From Caldilineaceae bacterium (GTDB lineage: Bacteria; Chloroflexota; Anaerolineae; Caldilineales; Caldilineaceae): a stretch of DNA of 37,773 bases. Numbering within the stretch: position 1 is the stretch's first letter; each line of letters starts with the position of its first letter. The position numbers and the translations under genes were made by a program. This document shows, piece by piece, positions 1 through 6,442 of this stretch. The stretch is from positions 1 through 37,773 of the forward strand of contig WTGY01000069.1 of assembly GCA_011523365.1 (NCBI GenBank). Direction: 5' to 3'. The notes beneath the pieces were generated by a model. The model was given only the letters and a program-made list of their open reading frames with translations, ran no database searches and was not told the origin of the DNA.

Positions 1-63
1 GCCCCCGCACAAGGGAGGGCCGAATAGGCCCGACCGCCCAACTGCAGTAGTCAGTAGTCAGTG
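1..63. repeat. Dispersed hairpin repeat, copy 1 (truncated by the window edge)
   Basis: Bases 1-39 are identical to 29609-29647. The unit contains a short stem, GGGCC-GAATA-GGCCC. In the second copy it is preceded by another stem (GGGGGC-GGA-GCCCCC), whose left arm would lie outside the window here. Both copies are followed by ACTGCAG and then by a simple repeat of the form AGTRGTYAG (here 46-63). The rest of the leader up to the end of the first gene at 230 shows no gene or clear terminator. Confidence 0.85.
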
Positions 64-229
64 AAAGCAGCGAATGTTGGGTGATAGGTGTGAAAGGGGA
101 AGAGAAACACCTTTCGCCATGCTGAATCATGATTGCCATTTGGAAAGGAATTGGCGGATACGAATTTTCTTTGTGTGGCTGCGTGATTCTTGACGGGTCA
201 GTAGCGCTTTGCTCCAGCTCGTCCTGGTG

Positions 230-1069
230 TTATTGACGCTGTTGGGACCATTTTCCCGGGTCGGAGGAGGAGTAGGGCCAGCCGGAGCCGCCGACCGTGT
301 GGAACTCGTCGGCTTTACCGCAGAGCCAGTAGAACATCTCGGCGATGCGGGGGACCGACTGCCATTTGCGGTGGCCGCCGCAGAAGTAGCTGCTGGTGAA
401 GGAGTAGTCGGCGCCGCGGAAATCGAAGTCGGGGCGGGCGAGCCAGTCGCGCGCGGGCGGCACTGTGCGCCAGTAGACCCATTTCAACAGGTTGCGGGTC
501 GACTGATCGACCTTGTCGGGCTGGCGGTGCCAGATGGAATAGGCGGTGACGAAGACGGAGCCGGCGGGCGCGGTGGTGGCGACCTGGCCGGTCAGGTTGC
601 CGAAGCGCTCGATGTCCTCGCGGGCGATGGGCACGAGGTGGGAGCCGGGCAGGAAGAGGGTGGGGCCCATCTCGATGCTGTTGGACTGGGGGATGTAGAA
701 GACCTGGAGCAGATTGCAGGCGCGCTCGAAGTCGGAGCCGGCGTCGATGTGCCAGTAGCGGGCTGCTTCCGGCCCGACGAGGCGGTGGTTGGCCATCCAC
801 TCGGGGAGCTGGAAGCCGGCGCCGAGCAGGGAGCGGACGACGCCGGCGACGGCGGGATGCAGCAGCACCTCGTCGATGAAGCGCTCGTCGCGCACGAGCT
901 GATGGGGGTCTGCTCCCTCCTCGTCGAGATAGTCGAAAACCCAGCGGTTGGTGGTGTCCGGGATCACGCCTTCGAGGGTGAGGAGGCCGGTTTTGCAGAA
1001 TTCCAGGACCTCTTCGTCGGTGAGGGTGGGCTTGATGTCAGCGGTGGCGCGAAGGGCTGTCTGCGTCAT
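230..1069 (-). CDS. Phytanoyl-CoA dioxygenase (PhyH) family protein
   Basis: A 279-residue protein of the PhyH family, mononuclear Fe(II)/2-oxoglutarate oxygenases of the cytoplasm that hydroxylate varied small substrates. The double-stranded beta-helix iron site can be seen: H107 and D109 in YWHIDAGSD and a distal H181 in SIWHRQPD. R192 is a good candidate for binding the 2-oxoglutarate carboxylate. Length is normal for the family. The ATG at 1069 is chosen over one at 1090 because AGGAGG stands five bases before it. It is the last gene of a minus-strand cluster after a VOC protein, a small unknown protein and an M81 peptidase. The substrate cannot be read from the sequence; PhyH homologues in such clusters act on many compounds besides phytanoyl-CoA. 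Confidence 0.9.
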   Translation of the reverse strand: MTQTALRATADIKPTLTDEEVLEFCKTGLLTLEGVIPDTTNRWVFDYLDEEGADPHQLVRDERFIDEVLLHPAVAGVVRSLLGAGFQLPEWMANHRLVGPEAARYWHIDAGSDFERACNLLQVFYIPQSNSIEMGPTLFLPGSHLVPIAREDIERFGNLTGQVATTAPAGSVFVTAYSIWHRQPDKVDQSTRNLLKWVYWRTVPPARDWLARPDFDFRGADYSFTSSYFCGGHRKWQSVPRIAEMFYWLCGKADEFHTVGGSGWPYSSSDPGKWSQQRQ

Positions 1070-1114
1070 TGGGTACCTCCTGCATGGCATCGACGGAAGC
1101 CATGAGCGTCATTG

Positions 1115-1525
1115 TCAGATTCTGGGTTCAAGAATCTGCAGAATTTCGAAAACCATGCCGTTGGGTGAGCGGAAGAATGCCAGGCGGCGCGAGCCGAAGG
1201 CGGCGCTGATCTCGACGCGTTCGACCAGGACCTCGAGGCCCATGGCGGTGAGCCGTTCGTACTCCTTGTCCAGGTCCTCGACTTCGAAGACGGCGTGCGT
1301 GAGGCCGGGCATCAGGGTGTGGCCGAGCTTGTCCTCGAAGACTGTTTTGGGCGTCAGGAAGATGCGTGTGCCGCCGAAGTCGACGAAGGCGTAGTCGACC
1401 TCCTCGCCGTCTGGCGTGGTGAACTTCTCGCGCAGCACCAGTTTGGCGCCGAGCTCTTGCCAGAACGCGATCTCGCTTTCCATGTCATCGACTTTCATGC
1501 CGATGTTCCAGAGGGCGGCTTGCAT
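1115..1525 (-). CDS. VOC family (glyoxalase/bleomycin-resistance fold) protein
   Basis: A 136-residue single-chain protein with the paired beta-alpha-beta-beta-beta modules of the vicinal oxygen chelate superfamily. The second module holds the usual metal ligands, H77 in GLTHAVFEVED and E127 in NGMVFEIL. In the first strand the usual His/Gln position appears to be Asn7 (WNIGMKV), so the metal site may be altered. Family members include glyoxalases, epimerases, dioxygenases and binding proteins, so the reaction is not predictable. The start codon directly follows the upstream stop (TAAATG), which implies translational coupling to the small gene before it. The PhyH gene follows after a 45-base gap. 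Confidence 0.85.
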   Translation of the reverse strand: MQAALWNIGMKVDDMESEIAFWQELGAKLVLREKFTTPDGEEVDYAFVDFGGTRIFLTPKTVFEDKLGHTLMPGLTHAVFEVEDLDKEYERLTAMGLEVLVERVEISAAFGSRRLAFFRSPNGMVFEILQILEPRI

Positions 1526-1885
1526 TTATTCCCACTTCTCCAGGATGAACTCGCAGGTGACGTGCCGATCGGGGCTGTGACTGGACAGAAGCTGGGCGGG
1601 AAAGCGGATCACGCGCCAGCCGGCGTTGATGGCGTCGAGTACGGTCTTATAGGGCCAGTCGGCGGGGTCGAAGGGGCCGTCGGAGACGTTGCCGCCGGCG
1701 ACCTGGAGCATGCCGATCACGTCAGAGGTGACGGCGGTGGTTGCGGTCTGCAGGTAGAGGAGACTCTGGCGTCTGGACCCGTTCTCCTCCAGCGTCTTGC
1801 CCAGGTCCCGCAGCCGCTCCTCGGTAAGTTCTCCCCGTTTCAGCTGCTCGATGCACTCTTCCAGTTGTTGGGCGGCGACATTCAT
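1526..1885 (-). CDS. Small conserved-looking protein of unknown function
   Basis: A 119-residue soluble protein that I do not recognise. The first ~45 residues are charged and predicted helical (LEECIEQLKRGELTEERL), followed by a mixed region ending in a hydrophobic strand-like segment (CEFILEKWE). There is no signal peptide, membrane segment or cysteine cluster. The ATG at 1885 is preferred to a TTG at 1891: AAGGAA lies nine bases before the ATG but only three before the TTG. The gene sits 27 bases after the M81 peptidase and abuts the VOC gene, so it is almost certainly co-translated with them. Its role probably belongs to the same pathway, but nothing in the sequence shows which. Confidence 0.7.
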   Translation of the reverse strand: MNVAAQQLEECIEQLKRGELTEERLRDLGKTLEENGSRRQSLLYLQTATTAVTSDVIGMLQVAGGNVSDGPFDPADWPYKTVLDAINAGWRVIRFPAQLLSSHSPDRHVTCEFILEKWE

Positions 1886-1912
1886 TTTCAAGTGTTCCTT
1901 CGCGGATCGTCC

Positions 1913-3415
1913 TCAGCTGACGACTACCGGGATCTCAAGGTCGGGGATCTCCTCATCAAGAGGGAAGAAGGGCCGCTGCATGCGCTTGAAGCTGAGGTTG
2001 CGCACGTGGGCGGGGGTCGGGCCGGGCGTGTCGACGATATAGGCGGCCTTCATCAGGTCACGGTAGGCGTGGCGGTAGTTCATTGGATTCTTGACGCCGA
2101 TGAACCTGGCGCGGCTTACGTCCATGCCGACGCTGCGAAACTGCTCATCGCCCCAGTCGTAGGTCGGCTGCGACATGACCAGAAGCTGGATGCTGCCGAT
2201 CTGGAGGACGGCGGAGAGACCCATCGAGGCCCAGGTGCCGCCAAAGAGGCCGCCGTCGTAGCGGAAAGCGCCGTCGCTGAGACGGCTCACGGTACCGGTG
2301 ACGGGCCGGCCCCAGGCGGGGTCGAGGCTGTAGCCGACCTGCAGGCTGACGGTCTGACCGATGCCGGCGCGGGCGCAGGCGTGGGCGGCGGCGGGATCGA
2401 CGACCATGAGAAGGGCGGGCTCGTCCACTTCCAGCGCCAGCAGCTCGCGCAGGAGGGCGACGCTGTCGCCGGGTGCGCCGCCGCCGGCGCAGTCGGCGGT
2501 GTCGACCAGGAGTACGGGTCCTCCCTCGACCTTGCGGCCGCGGGTGACGGCCTCGGCGACGGGCAGGTGCTCGACCTCGAAGGCCCTGCGCCGCTCCCAG
2601 AACTCGGCGGCGAGCCGTTGCGCCTCGTGCGCGGCCAGGGCGGGGTCATTGTCGGTGACGACGACGGCGCCGCAGCCCATGCCGGGCAGGTCGTTGTAGG
2701 GGTGGACCTGGAAACAGGATACGGAGAGGATGCGCGGCTCCTGTTCGAGGCGCCGGGCGCGGCGGGTGAGGTGGGCCATGGGTCCGTCGCCGGCGGTCTG
2801 GCCGTTGCAGGCGCCGCAGATGATGGGGACCTTGGCCAGGGCGGTCACCGGTGTGATTTCGCCTTTTGCTGCCTGCAGCAGCAGGCTGGCGCCGCGTTCA
2901 CCGGTGGAGTAGGTGTCGTCGTGGGGATAGTGGGTGAAGGAGACGAGGGCGGTGGCCTGCTTTACCATGCGCGGGGTGACGTGGGCGTGCAGGTCGAGCG
3001 TCATGACGATTGGAAGGTCCGGCCCGACGATGCGGCGCACGGCATCGAGAATGTCGCCCTCCGGGTCTTCCTGCGAGGCGGTGACCATGGAGCCGTGCAT
3101 GGCGAGGATGAGGCCGTCAAGGGGGAGGGCAGCGCGCAGGCGGGCCAGCAAGGTTTCCTTGAGCTCGGTGTAGCAGGCGTCGGTGAGGACGCCGCCGGAG
3201 ACGCTGCGCGCGGCCAGCAGGGGAAGCGGCTGCGCGCCTTCTTGTTCACAGAGGGCGAGGATGCCGGCGACTTCGCAGTCGGTGCCGGCCAGTTGGAGCA
3301 GGGCGTCGCCCTCATGGACATAGGAGTTGCGAAAGAGGGCCAGGTCGGTCTGTGTGGCGGCGAACTGGTTGCTTTCCTGGAAGATGGAGCCGATGCCGAT
3401 GCGCATGGCTGTCAT
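1913..3415 (-). CDS. M81 family metallopeptidase (MlrC-like)
   Basis: A 500-residue member of peptidase family M81, named after microcystinase C (MlrC); family members hydrolyse small, often cyclic or modified peptides or amides. N-terminal domain motifs are present: QESNQFA (13-19), HGSM (107-110), DLHAH (141-145) and HYPHDD (162-167), which likely include the zinc ligands. The C-terminal domain carries the glycine-rich DCAGGGAPGDS loop typical of the family. There is no signal peptide, so it acts in the cytoplasm. The ATG at 3415 is chosen because AAGG lies seven bases upstream; an in-frame start at 3463 would add 16 unusual residues. First gene of the minus-strand cluster, under a promoter at 3524-3552. 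The natural substrate is unknown; microcystin breakdown should not be assumed. Confidence 0.9.
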   Translation of the reverse strand: MTAMRIGIGSIFQESNQFAATQTDLALFRNSYVHEGDALLQLAGTDCEVAGILALCEQEGAQPLPLLAARSVSGGVLTDACYTELKETLLARLRAALPLDGLILAMHGSMVTASQEDPEGDILDAVRRIVGPDLPIVMTLDLHAHVTPRMVKQATALVSFTHYPHDDTYSTGERGASLLLQAAKGEITPVTALAKVPIICGACNGQTAGDGPMAHLTRRARRLEQEPRILSVSCFQVHPYNDLPGMGCGAVVVTDNDPALAAHEAQRLAAEFWERRRAFEVEHLPVAEAVTRGRKVEGGPVLLVDTADCAGGGAPGDSVALLRELLALEVDEPALLMVVDPAAAHACARAGIGQTVSLQVGYSLDPAWGRPVTGTVSRLSDGAFRYDGGLFGGTWASMGLSAVLQIGSIQLLVMSQPTYDWGDEQFRSVGMDVSRARFIGVKNPMNYRHAYRDLMKAAYIVDTPGPTPAHVRNLSFKRMQRPFFPLDEEIPDLEIPVVVS

Positions 3416-3523
3416 TGGATTGCCTTTTCGGGCCCCATTTGGCGCAGGGGGCGCATCGAACAAATGCTGTGGGGAAGGTATCAGATGTTACCGATGGGCG
3501 CGTTCAATCAGATGGACAGGGAA

Positions 3524-3552
3524 ATTATACCTACGTAATTGGGGAAGGCCAA
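3524..3552 (-). promoter_or_regulatory. Sigma-70-type promoter of the M81 cluster
   Basis: Read on the minus strand, TTGGCC (3547-3552) is followed after exactly 17 bases by a perfect TATAAT (3524-3529). Transcription would start near 3517, leaving a leader of about 100 bases before the M81 ATG. It lies back to back with a weaker plus-strand candidate at 3555-3584. Confidence 0.6.
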
Positions 3553-3554
3553 TG

Positions 3555-3584
3555 TTGGTTCAAATGGGGTCATGAAAGTAGACT
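3555..3584 (+). promoter_or_regulatory. Possible promoter of the Cache lipoprotein genes
   Basis: TTGGTT (3555-3560) and TAGACT (3579-3584) are separated by 18 bases on the plus strand, about 44 bases before the first lipoprotein start. The match to the sigma-70 consensus is partial, so this is only a candidate. Confidence 0.3.
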
Positions 3585-3627
3585 GAAAAGGCTGGTTTAA
3601 CCCGACTTTATCAAAATGGAGTTAGTC

Positions 3628-4080
3628 ATGTTTCGTTCGGCCTCTGTATCTTTCATCCTTGCGCTTGCGCTCCTTGTCGCCGGCTGCGTTGCCATCCCCA
3701 CCAAGAACGAACCGGCGGCTTACACGCAGGCGCTCGTCCAGGACGCCATCCGCCTCTACGGTCAGGATGGGCGGGAAGCTGCAATCGAGCACTACAGTTC
3801 AACCGACAACGTGGACGGGCAGTGGTATGTCTTCATTATTGGTGGAGATGGGTACACTATTGCTCATTTCAACCCGGCAATGATCGGGCGGGACCCGGCG
3901 CTGCGCGTGGATTCGACCGGTTACTTTTATGGAGACGACGTACTGAGCGCGACCGAGGCAGGAAAGTGGGTCAGCTACGTGTTCACGAACCCGGACACGG
4001 GAGAGGAGACGCGTAAGCATGCATGGGTCGTACGCCACGACGGGCTGTTCTTCGGGTCGGGCTGGTACGAAGAGAACTGA
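3628..4080 (+). CDS. Cache-domain lipoprotein, tandem copy 1
   Basis: A 150-residue exported lipoprotein. A hydrophobic signal peptide ends in a lipobox (LVAGC, Cys20). The rest is one small sensor-like domain resembling a single Cache (sCache_2) domain: DGYTIAHF, RDPALRVDSTGYFYGDD, GKWVSYVF and the C-terminal KHAWVVRHDGLFFGSGWYE. Cache domains bind small ligands outside the cell and are usually part of receptors; here the domain is free and membrane-anchored. The second ATG (3628) is chosen over 3616 because GGAG lies six bases before it, an arrangement conserved in all three copies. First of three tandem paralogues. Ligand and partner are unknown; it might act as a binding protein for a separate receptor. 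Confidence 0.8.
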   Translation: MFRSASVSFILALALLVAGCVAIPTKNEPAAYTQALVQDAIRLYGQDGREAAIEHYSSTDNVDGQWYVFIIGGDGYTIAHFNPAMIGRDPALRVDSTGYFYGDDVLSATEAGKWVSYVFTNPDTGEETRKHAWVVRHDGLFFGSGWYEEN

Positions 4081-4150
4081 CCTGGCCAGGGATATGGAAG
4101 TGCACGATAGTAGATTATCCAAGTACAAGACAGTCGAAATGGAGACAAAC

Positions 4151-4603
4151 GTGTTTCGCTCTGCCGCCGTATTTCTTGCTCTTACGCTCGCGCTCTTCGC
4201 CGCGGGTTGCGTCGCCATTCCTACCAAGAATGAACCGGCGGCCTACACACAGGCGACCGTGCAGGATGCCATCCGCCTCTACAATGAGGAGGGCCGCCAG
4301 GCAGTCATCGACCACTACAGTTCGCCCGAAAACGTGGACGGGCAGTGGTATGTCTTCATCATCGGTGAAGATGGGTATACGATCGCGCACTACAGACCGG
4401 AAAGTGTAGGACGGGACCCGGCGCTGCGGGTCGATGCCAGCGGCTACTTCTATGGCGACGACATATTGAGCGCTACGGAGGCGGGCAAATGGGTCAGCTA
4501 CGTCCACGACAAGCCGGATACCGGCGAGGTGACGCGCAAGCACACTTGGCTCGTGCGCTATGACGGGCTGATCTTCGGGTCGGGCTGGTACGAGAAGGAG
4601 TAG
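4151..4603 (+). CDS. Cache-domain lipoprotein, tandem copy 2
   Basis: A 150-residue paralogue of the preceding gene, with signal peptide, lipobox FAAGC (Cys20) and the same Cache-like domain (WYVFIIGEDGYTIAHY, GRDPALRV, TRKHTWLVRYDGL). The start is GTG at 4151, placed six bases after GGAG. The ATG at 4139 in the same frame is the counterpart of the ATGGAG found before the other two copies, where GGAG acts as the ribosome site. The GTG start gives the same length as copy 1. It lies 70 bases after copy 1. It differs from its neighbours mainly in the residues around the presumed ligand pocket (HYRPESV versus HFNPAMI), which may mean a different ligand. Confidence 0.8.
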   Translation: MFRSAAVFLALTLALFAAGCVAIPTKNEPAAYTQATVQDAIRLYNEEGRQAVIDHYSSPENVDGQWYVFIIGEDGYTIAHYRPESVGRDPALRVDASGYFYGDDILSATEAGKWVSYVHDKPDTGEVTRKHTWLVRYDGLIFGSGWYEKE

Positions 4604-4618
4604 TTCGGCCGGGAGGGA

Positions 4619-4648
4619 CGCGGTCAAGAAGGCGCTCTCCGGACCGCG
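4619..4648 (+). terminator. Possible stem-loop terminator after Cache copy 2
   Basis: CGCGGTC (4619-4625) and GACCGCG (4642-4648) can pair over a 16-base loop, starting 15 bases after the stop codon. Only a short, interrupted T-rich stretch follows, so it may be a weak terminator or a 3'-stabilising hairpin. Confidence 0.3.
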
Positions 4649-4705
4649 TTGTCAGTTTCAGGCTACGCGTCTCTGCGCGCATTTTTCATGCAGTGGCGCA
4701 CACAA

Positions 4706-4732
4706 GAGGGCACCCACAAGGGGTGCCCCTAC
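4706..4732. repeat. Palindromic intergenic repeat, copy 1
   Basis: GGGCACCC (4708-4715) and GGGTGCCC (4721-4728) form a perfect eight-base stem with loop ACAAG, followed by CTAC. The same design (GAGGGCA ... CAAGG ... GCCCCTAC) recurs at 29461-29487 with compensating arm changes. This suggests a mobile or REP-like element family rather than a terminator of one gene. It lies in the 270-base gap between Cache copies 2 and 3. Confidence 0.7.
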
Positions 4733-4873
4733 AGATCGGGCAGCCTCCCAAGGCATTGACCCAGTGAGATACAATTGTCCTGATCCGTGTCAGGGAAATC
4801 TTGCACGGAGGGATGCGTGAATATCGGCTGTGGTAGATGTGCCATAGTTACCTTTAACGCAATGGAGAAAATC

Positions 4874-5320
4874 ATGAATCGTTCTGTCCCCCTTATTCTC
4901 ATCCTCGCGCTCTTTGCCGCCGGTTGCGCTGCCATCCCCACCAAGAATGAACCGGCAGCCTACACACAGGCGATCGTGCAGGATGCCATCCGCTTCTACA
5001 ATCAGGAAGGCCGCCAGGCCGCAATCGATCACTACAACTCGCCCGAGAACGTGGACGGGCAATGGTACGTCGTCATTATCGGCGAAGATGGGTACACGAT
5101 CGCGCACTTCAACGACGATATAAGAGGGCGGGATCCCGCGTTGCGCGTGGATTCGACCGGCTACTTTTTTGGGGACGAGATGCTGAGCACGCCTGAAGAA
5201 GGAAAATGGATCAGCTATTTGGCCATTAACCCGGAAACGGGCAACGAGGCGCGTAAGCACACATGGATGGTGCGCTACGACGGGCTGATCTTCGGGTCGG
5301 GCTGGTACGAGGAGGAGTGA
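4874..5320 (+). CDS. Cache-domain lipoprotein, tandem copy 3
   Basis: A 148-residue third paralogue with signal peptide, lipobox FAAGC (Cys18) and Cache-like domain (GDEMLSTPEEGKWISYLAINPE, shown here only as a landmark, then TRKHTW replaced by ARKHTW). The ATG at 4874, six bases after GGAG, is preferred over 4862 by analogy with copies 1 and 2. The 270-base gap before it contains a palindromic repeat and could hold a separate promoter, though no good pair of boxes is seen. The sequence just after its stop resembles that after copy 2 (CGGCCGGG-GGGA-GCGG), so the duplicated unit included downstream DNA. The sugar isomerase-like gene follows after 61 bases and may be co-transcribed. Confidence 0.8.
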   Translation: MNRSVPLILILALFAAGCAAIPTKNEPAAYTQAIVQDAIRFYNQEGRQAAIDHYNSPENVDGQWYVVIIGEDGYTIAHFNDDIRGRDPALRVDSTGYFFGDEMLSTPEEGKWISYLAINPETGNEARKHTWMVRYDGLIFGSGWYEEE

Positions 5321-5381
5321 TGCGGCCGGGCGGGATGCGGAGTGGGATGCGCGGCCTGGGTCCAACAGAGAGGAGGATGTT

Positions 5382-6329
5382 GTGAAAATCGGACTGTTCA
5401 CAGATAGCCTGACAGCTTCCTTCAACGAGGCGCTTGATTGGGTTGTCGAGCATGGGATCGAAGCTGTGGAGGTCGGAACGGGCAATTTCTCGCCGGCTGC
5501 GCATTGCAACCTGGATGAACTGCTGGATAGCGAGGAGGCGCGCACAGCCTTCATGTCGGCCATAGAAAGTCGCGGCCTGGTGCTGAGCGCTCTCAACTGC
5601 AATGGCAACCTGCTCGACCCGCACCCGGCGCGCGGCCAGGCATCGCAGGATGTCTTCTTCAAGACGGTAGAACTGGCGCATCGGCTGGGCCAGGATACCA
5701 TCGTGACGATGAGCGGCTGCCCTGGCGATCCGAGTGGGACACCCTACCCGAACTGGCCCACGCACCCGCAACAGCCGGAATACGCTGAGCTGGAACGCTG
5801 GCAGTGGGATGAAGTCATCACCCCTTTCTGGGAAAAGGCGGGCCGGTTCGCTGCCGATCACGGGGTCAGGGTGGCGATCGAACTTCACCCCGGCCAGTCC
5901 GTGTATAACACGCGCACCATGCTGCGGCTGCGTGCGGTCGCCGGGCCGAGCGTGGGCGTCAACCTCGATCCCAGCCACTTCTTTTACCAGGGTATGGACC
6001 CGCTCATCGTCATCCCGACGCTGGGAGAGGGGTTCATTTTCCACGTCCACGCCAAGGACACGCGCATCAACCCTTCTGAGATGGCTCTGAACGGCGGCCT
6101 GGATATGCGGCCGATGGAGCTGGTCGCCGAGCGTTCGTGGGCCTACCGCACGCTGGGTTACGGTCATGGGGAAGGATGGTGGCGCGATTTCGTGAGCGCG
6201 CTGCGCGTGGCCGGCTACGATGGAGCGCTGAGCATCGAACACGAAGACCCGGTGATGAGCGCAGCGGAAGGGATCATCAAGAGCGTGCAGTTCCTTGAGC
6301 CGCTGATATTGCGGACGATGCCGGAGTAG
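5382..6329 (+). CDS. Sugar phosphate isomerase/epimerase family protein (xylose isomerase-like TIM barrel)
   Basis: A 315-residue TIM-barrel protein of the AP-endonuclease-2/xylose-isomerase-like superfamily. Residues at the usual metal-site positions are seen: E167 in VAIELHPGQ, D196 and H199 in GVNLDPSHFF, H221/H223 in FHVHAKDT, and E286 in LSIEHEDP. Such cytoplasmic enzymes isomerise or epimerise sugars, keto-sugars or inositol derivatives, often using Mn2+. The start is GTG at 5382, five bases after a perfect AGGAGG. It is the last gene of the plus-strand group, and the next gene converges on it. The exact substrate is not predictable; oligosaccharide or cyclitol catabolism is the likeliest setting given the neighbouring importers. 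Confidence 0.88.
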   Translation: MKIGLFTDSLTASFNEALDWVVEHGIEAVEVGTGNFSPAAHCNLDELLDSEEARTAFMSAIESRGLVLSALNCNGNLLDPHPARGQASQDVFFKTVELAHRLGQDTIVTMSGCPGDPSGTPYPNWPTHPQQPEYAELERWQWDEVITPFWEKAGRFAADHGVRVAIELHPGQSVYNTRTMLRLRAVAGPSVGVNLDPSHFFYQGMDPLIVIPTLGEGFIFHVHAKDTRINPSEMALNGGLDMRPMELVAERSWAYRTLGYGHGEGWWRDFVSALRVAGYDGALSIEHEDPVMSAAEGIIKSVQFLEPLILRTMPE

Positions 6330-6442
6330 GTTGCTTGGCGCAGGGGATTGCCTGATTGTGAGGATGCAAAGAGGTCTGTGAAAGTGAACGGGGCGCGATC
6401 ATCGCGACGGCCCGGCTGCGGCTCATGCGAATCCTCTTTGCC

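Noticed and set aside
1913..3415. Microcystin-degradation (mlr) gene cluster
   Set aside because: Only an MlrC-like family member is present; mlrA, mlrB and mlrD are absent, and M81 proteins are widespread.
1295..3538. A 747-codon open frame on the plus strand opposite the M81 cluster
   Set aside because: It runs antisense to four genes with clear family motifs. Its translation is Gly/Ala/Val/Asp-rich without motifs, as expected from a GC-rich antisense shadow.
4756..4775. Promoter TTGACC/TACAAT before Cache copy 3
   Set aside because: The two boxes are only eight bases apart, too close for a sigma-70 promoter, and no other pair fits.
4790..6242. Two long minus-strand frames opposite Cache copy 3 and the isomerase gene
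   Set aside because: They lie antisense to genes with good ribosome sites and conserved motifs; the translations look random.
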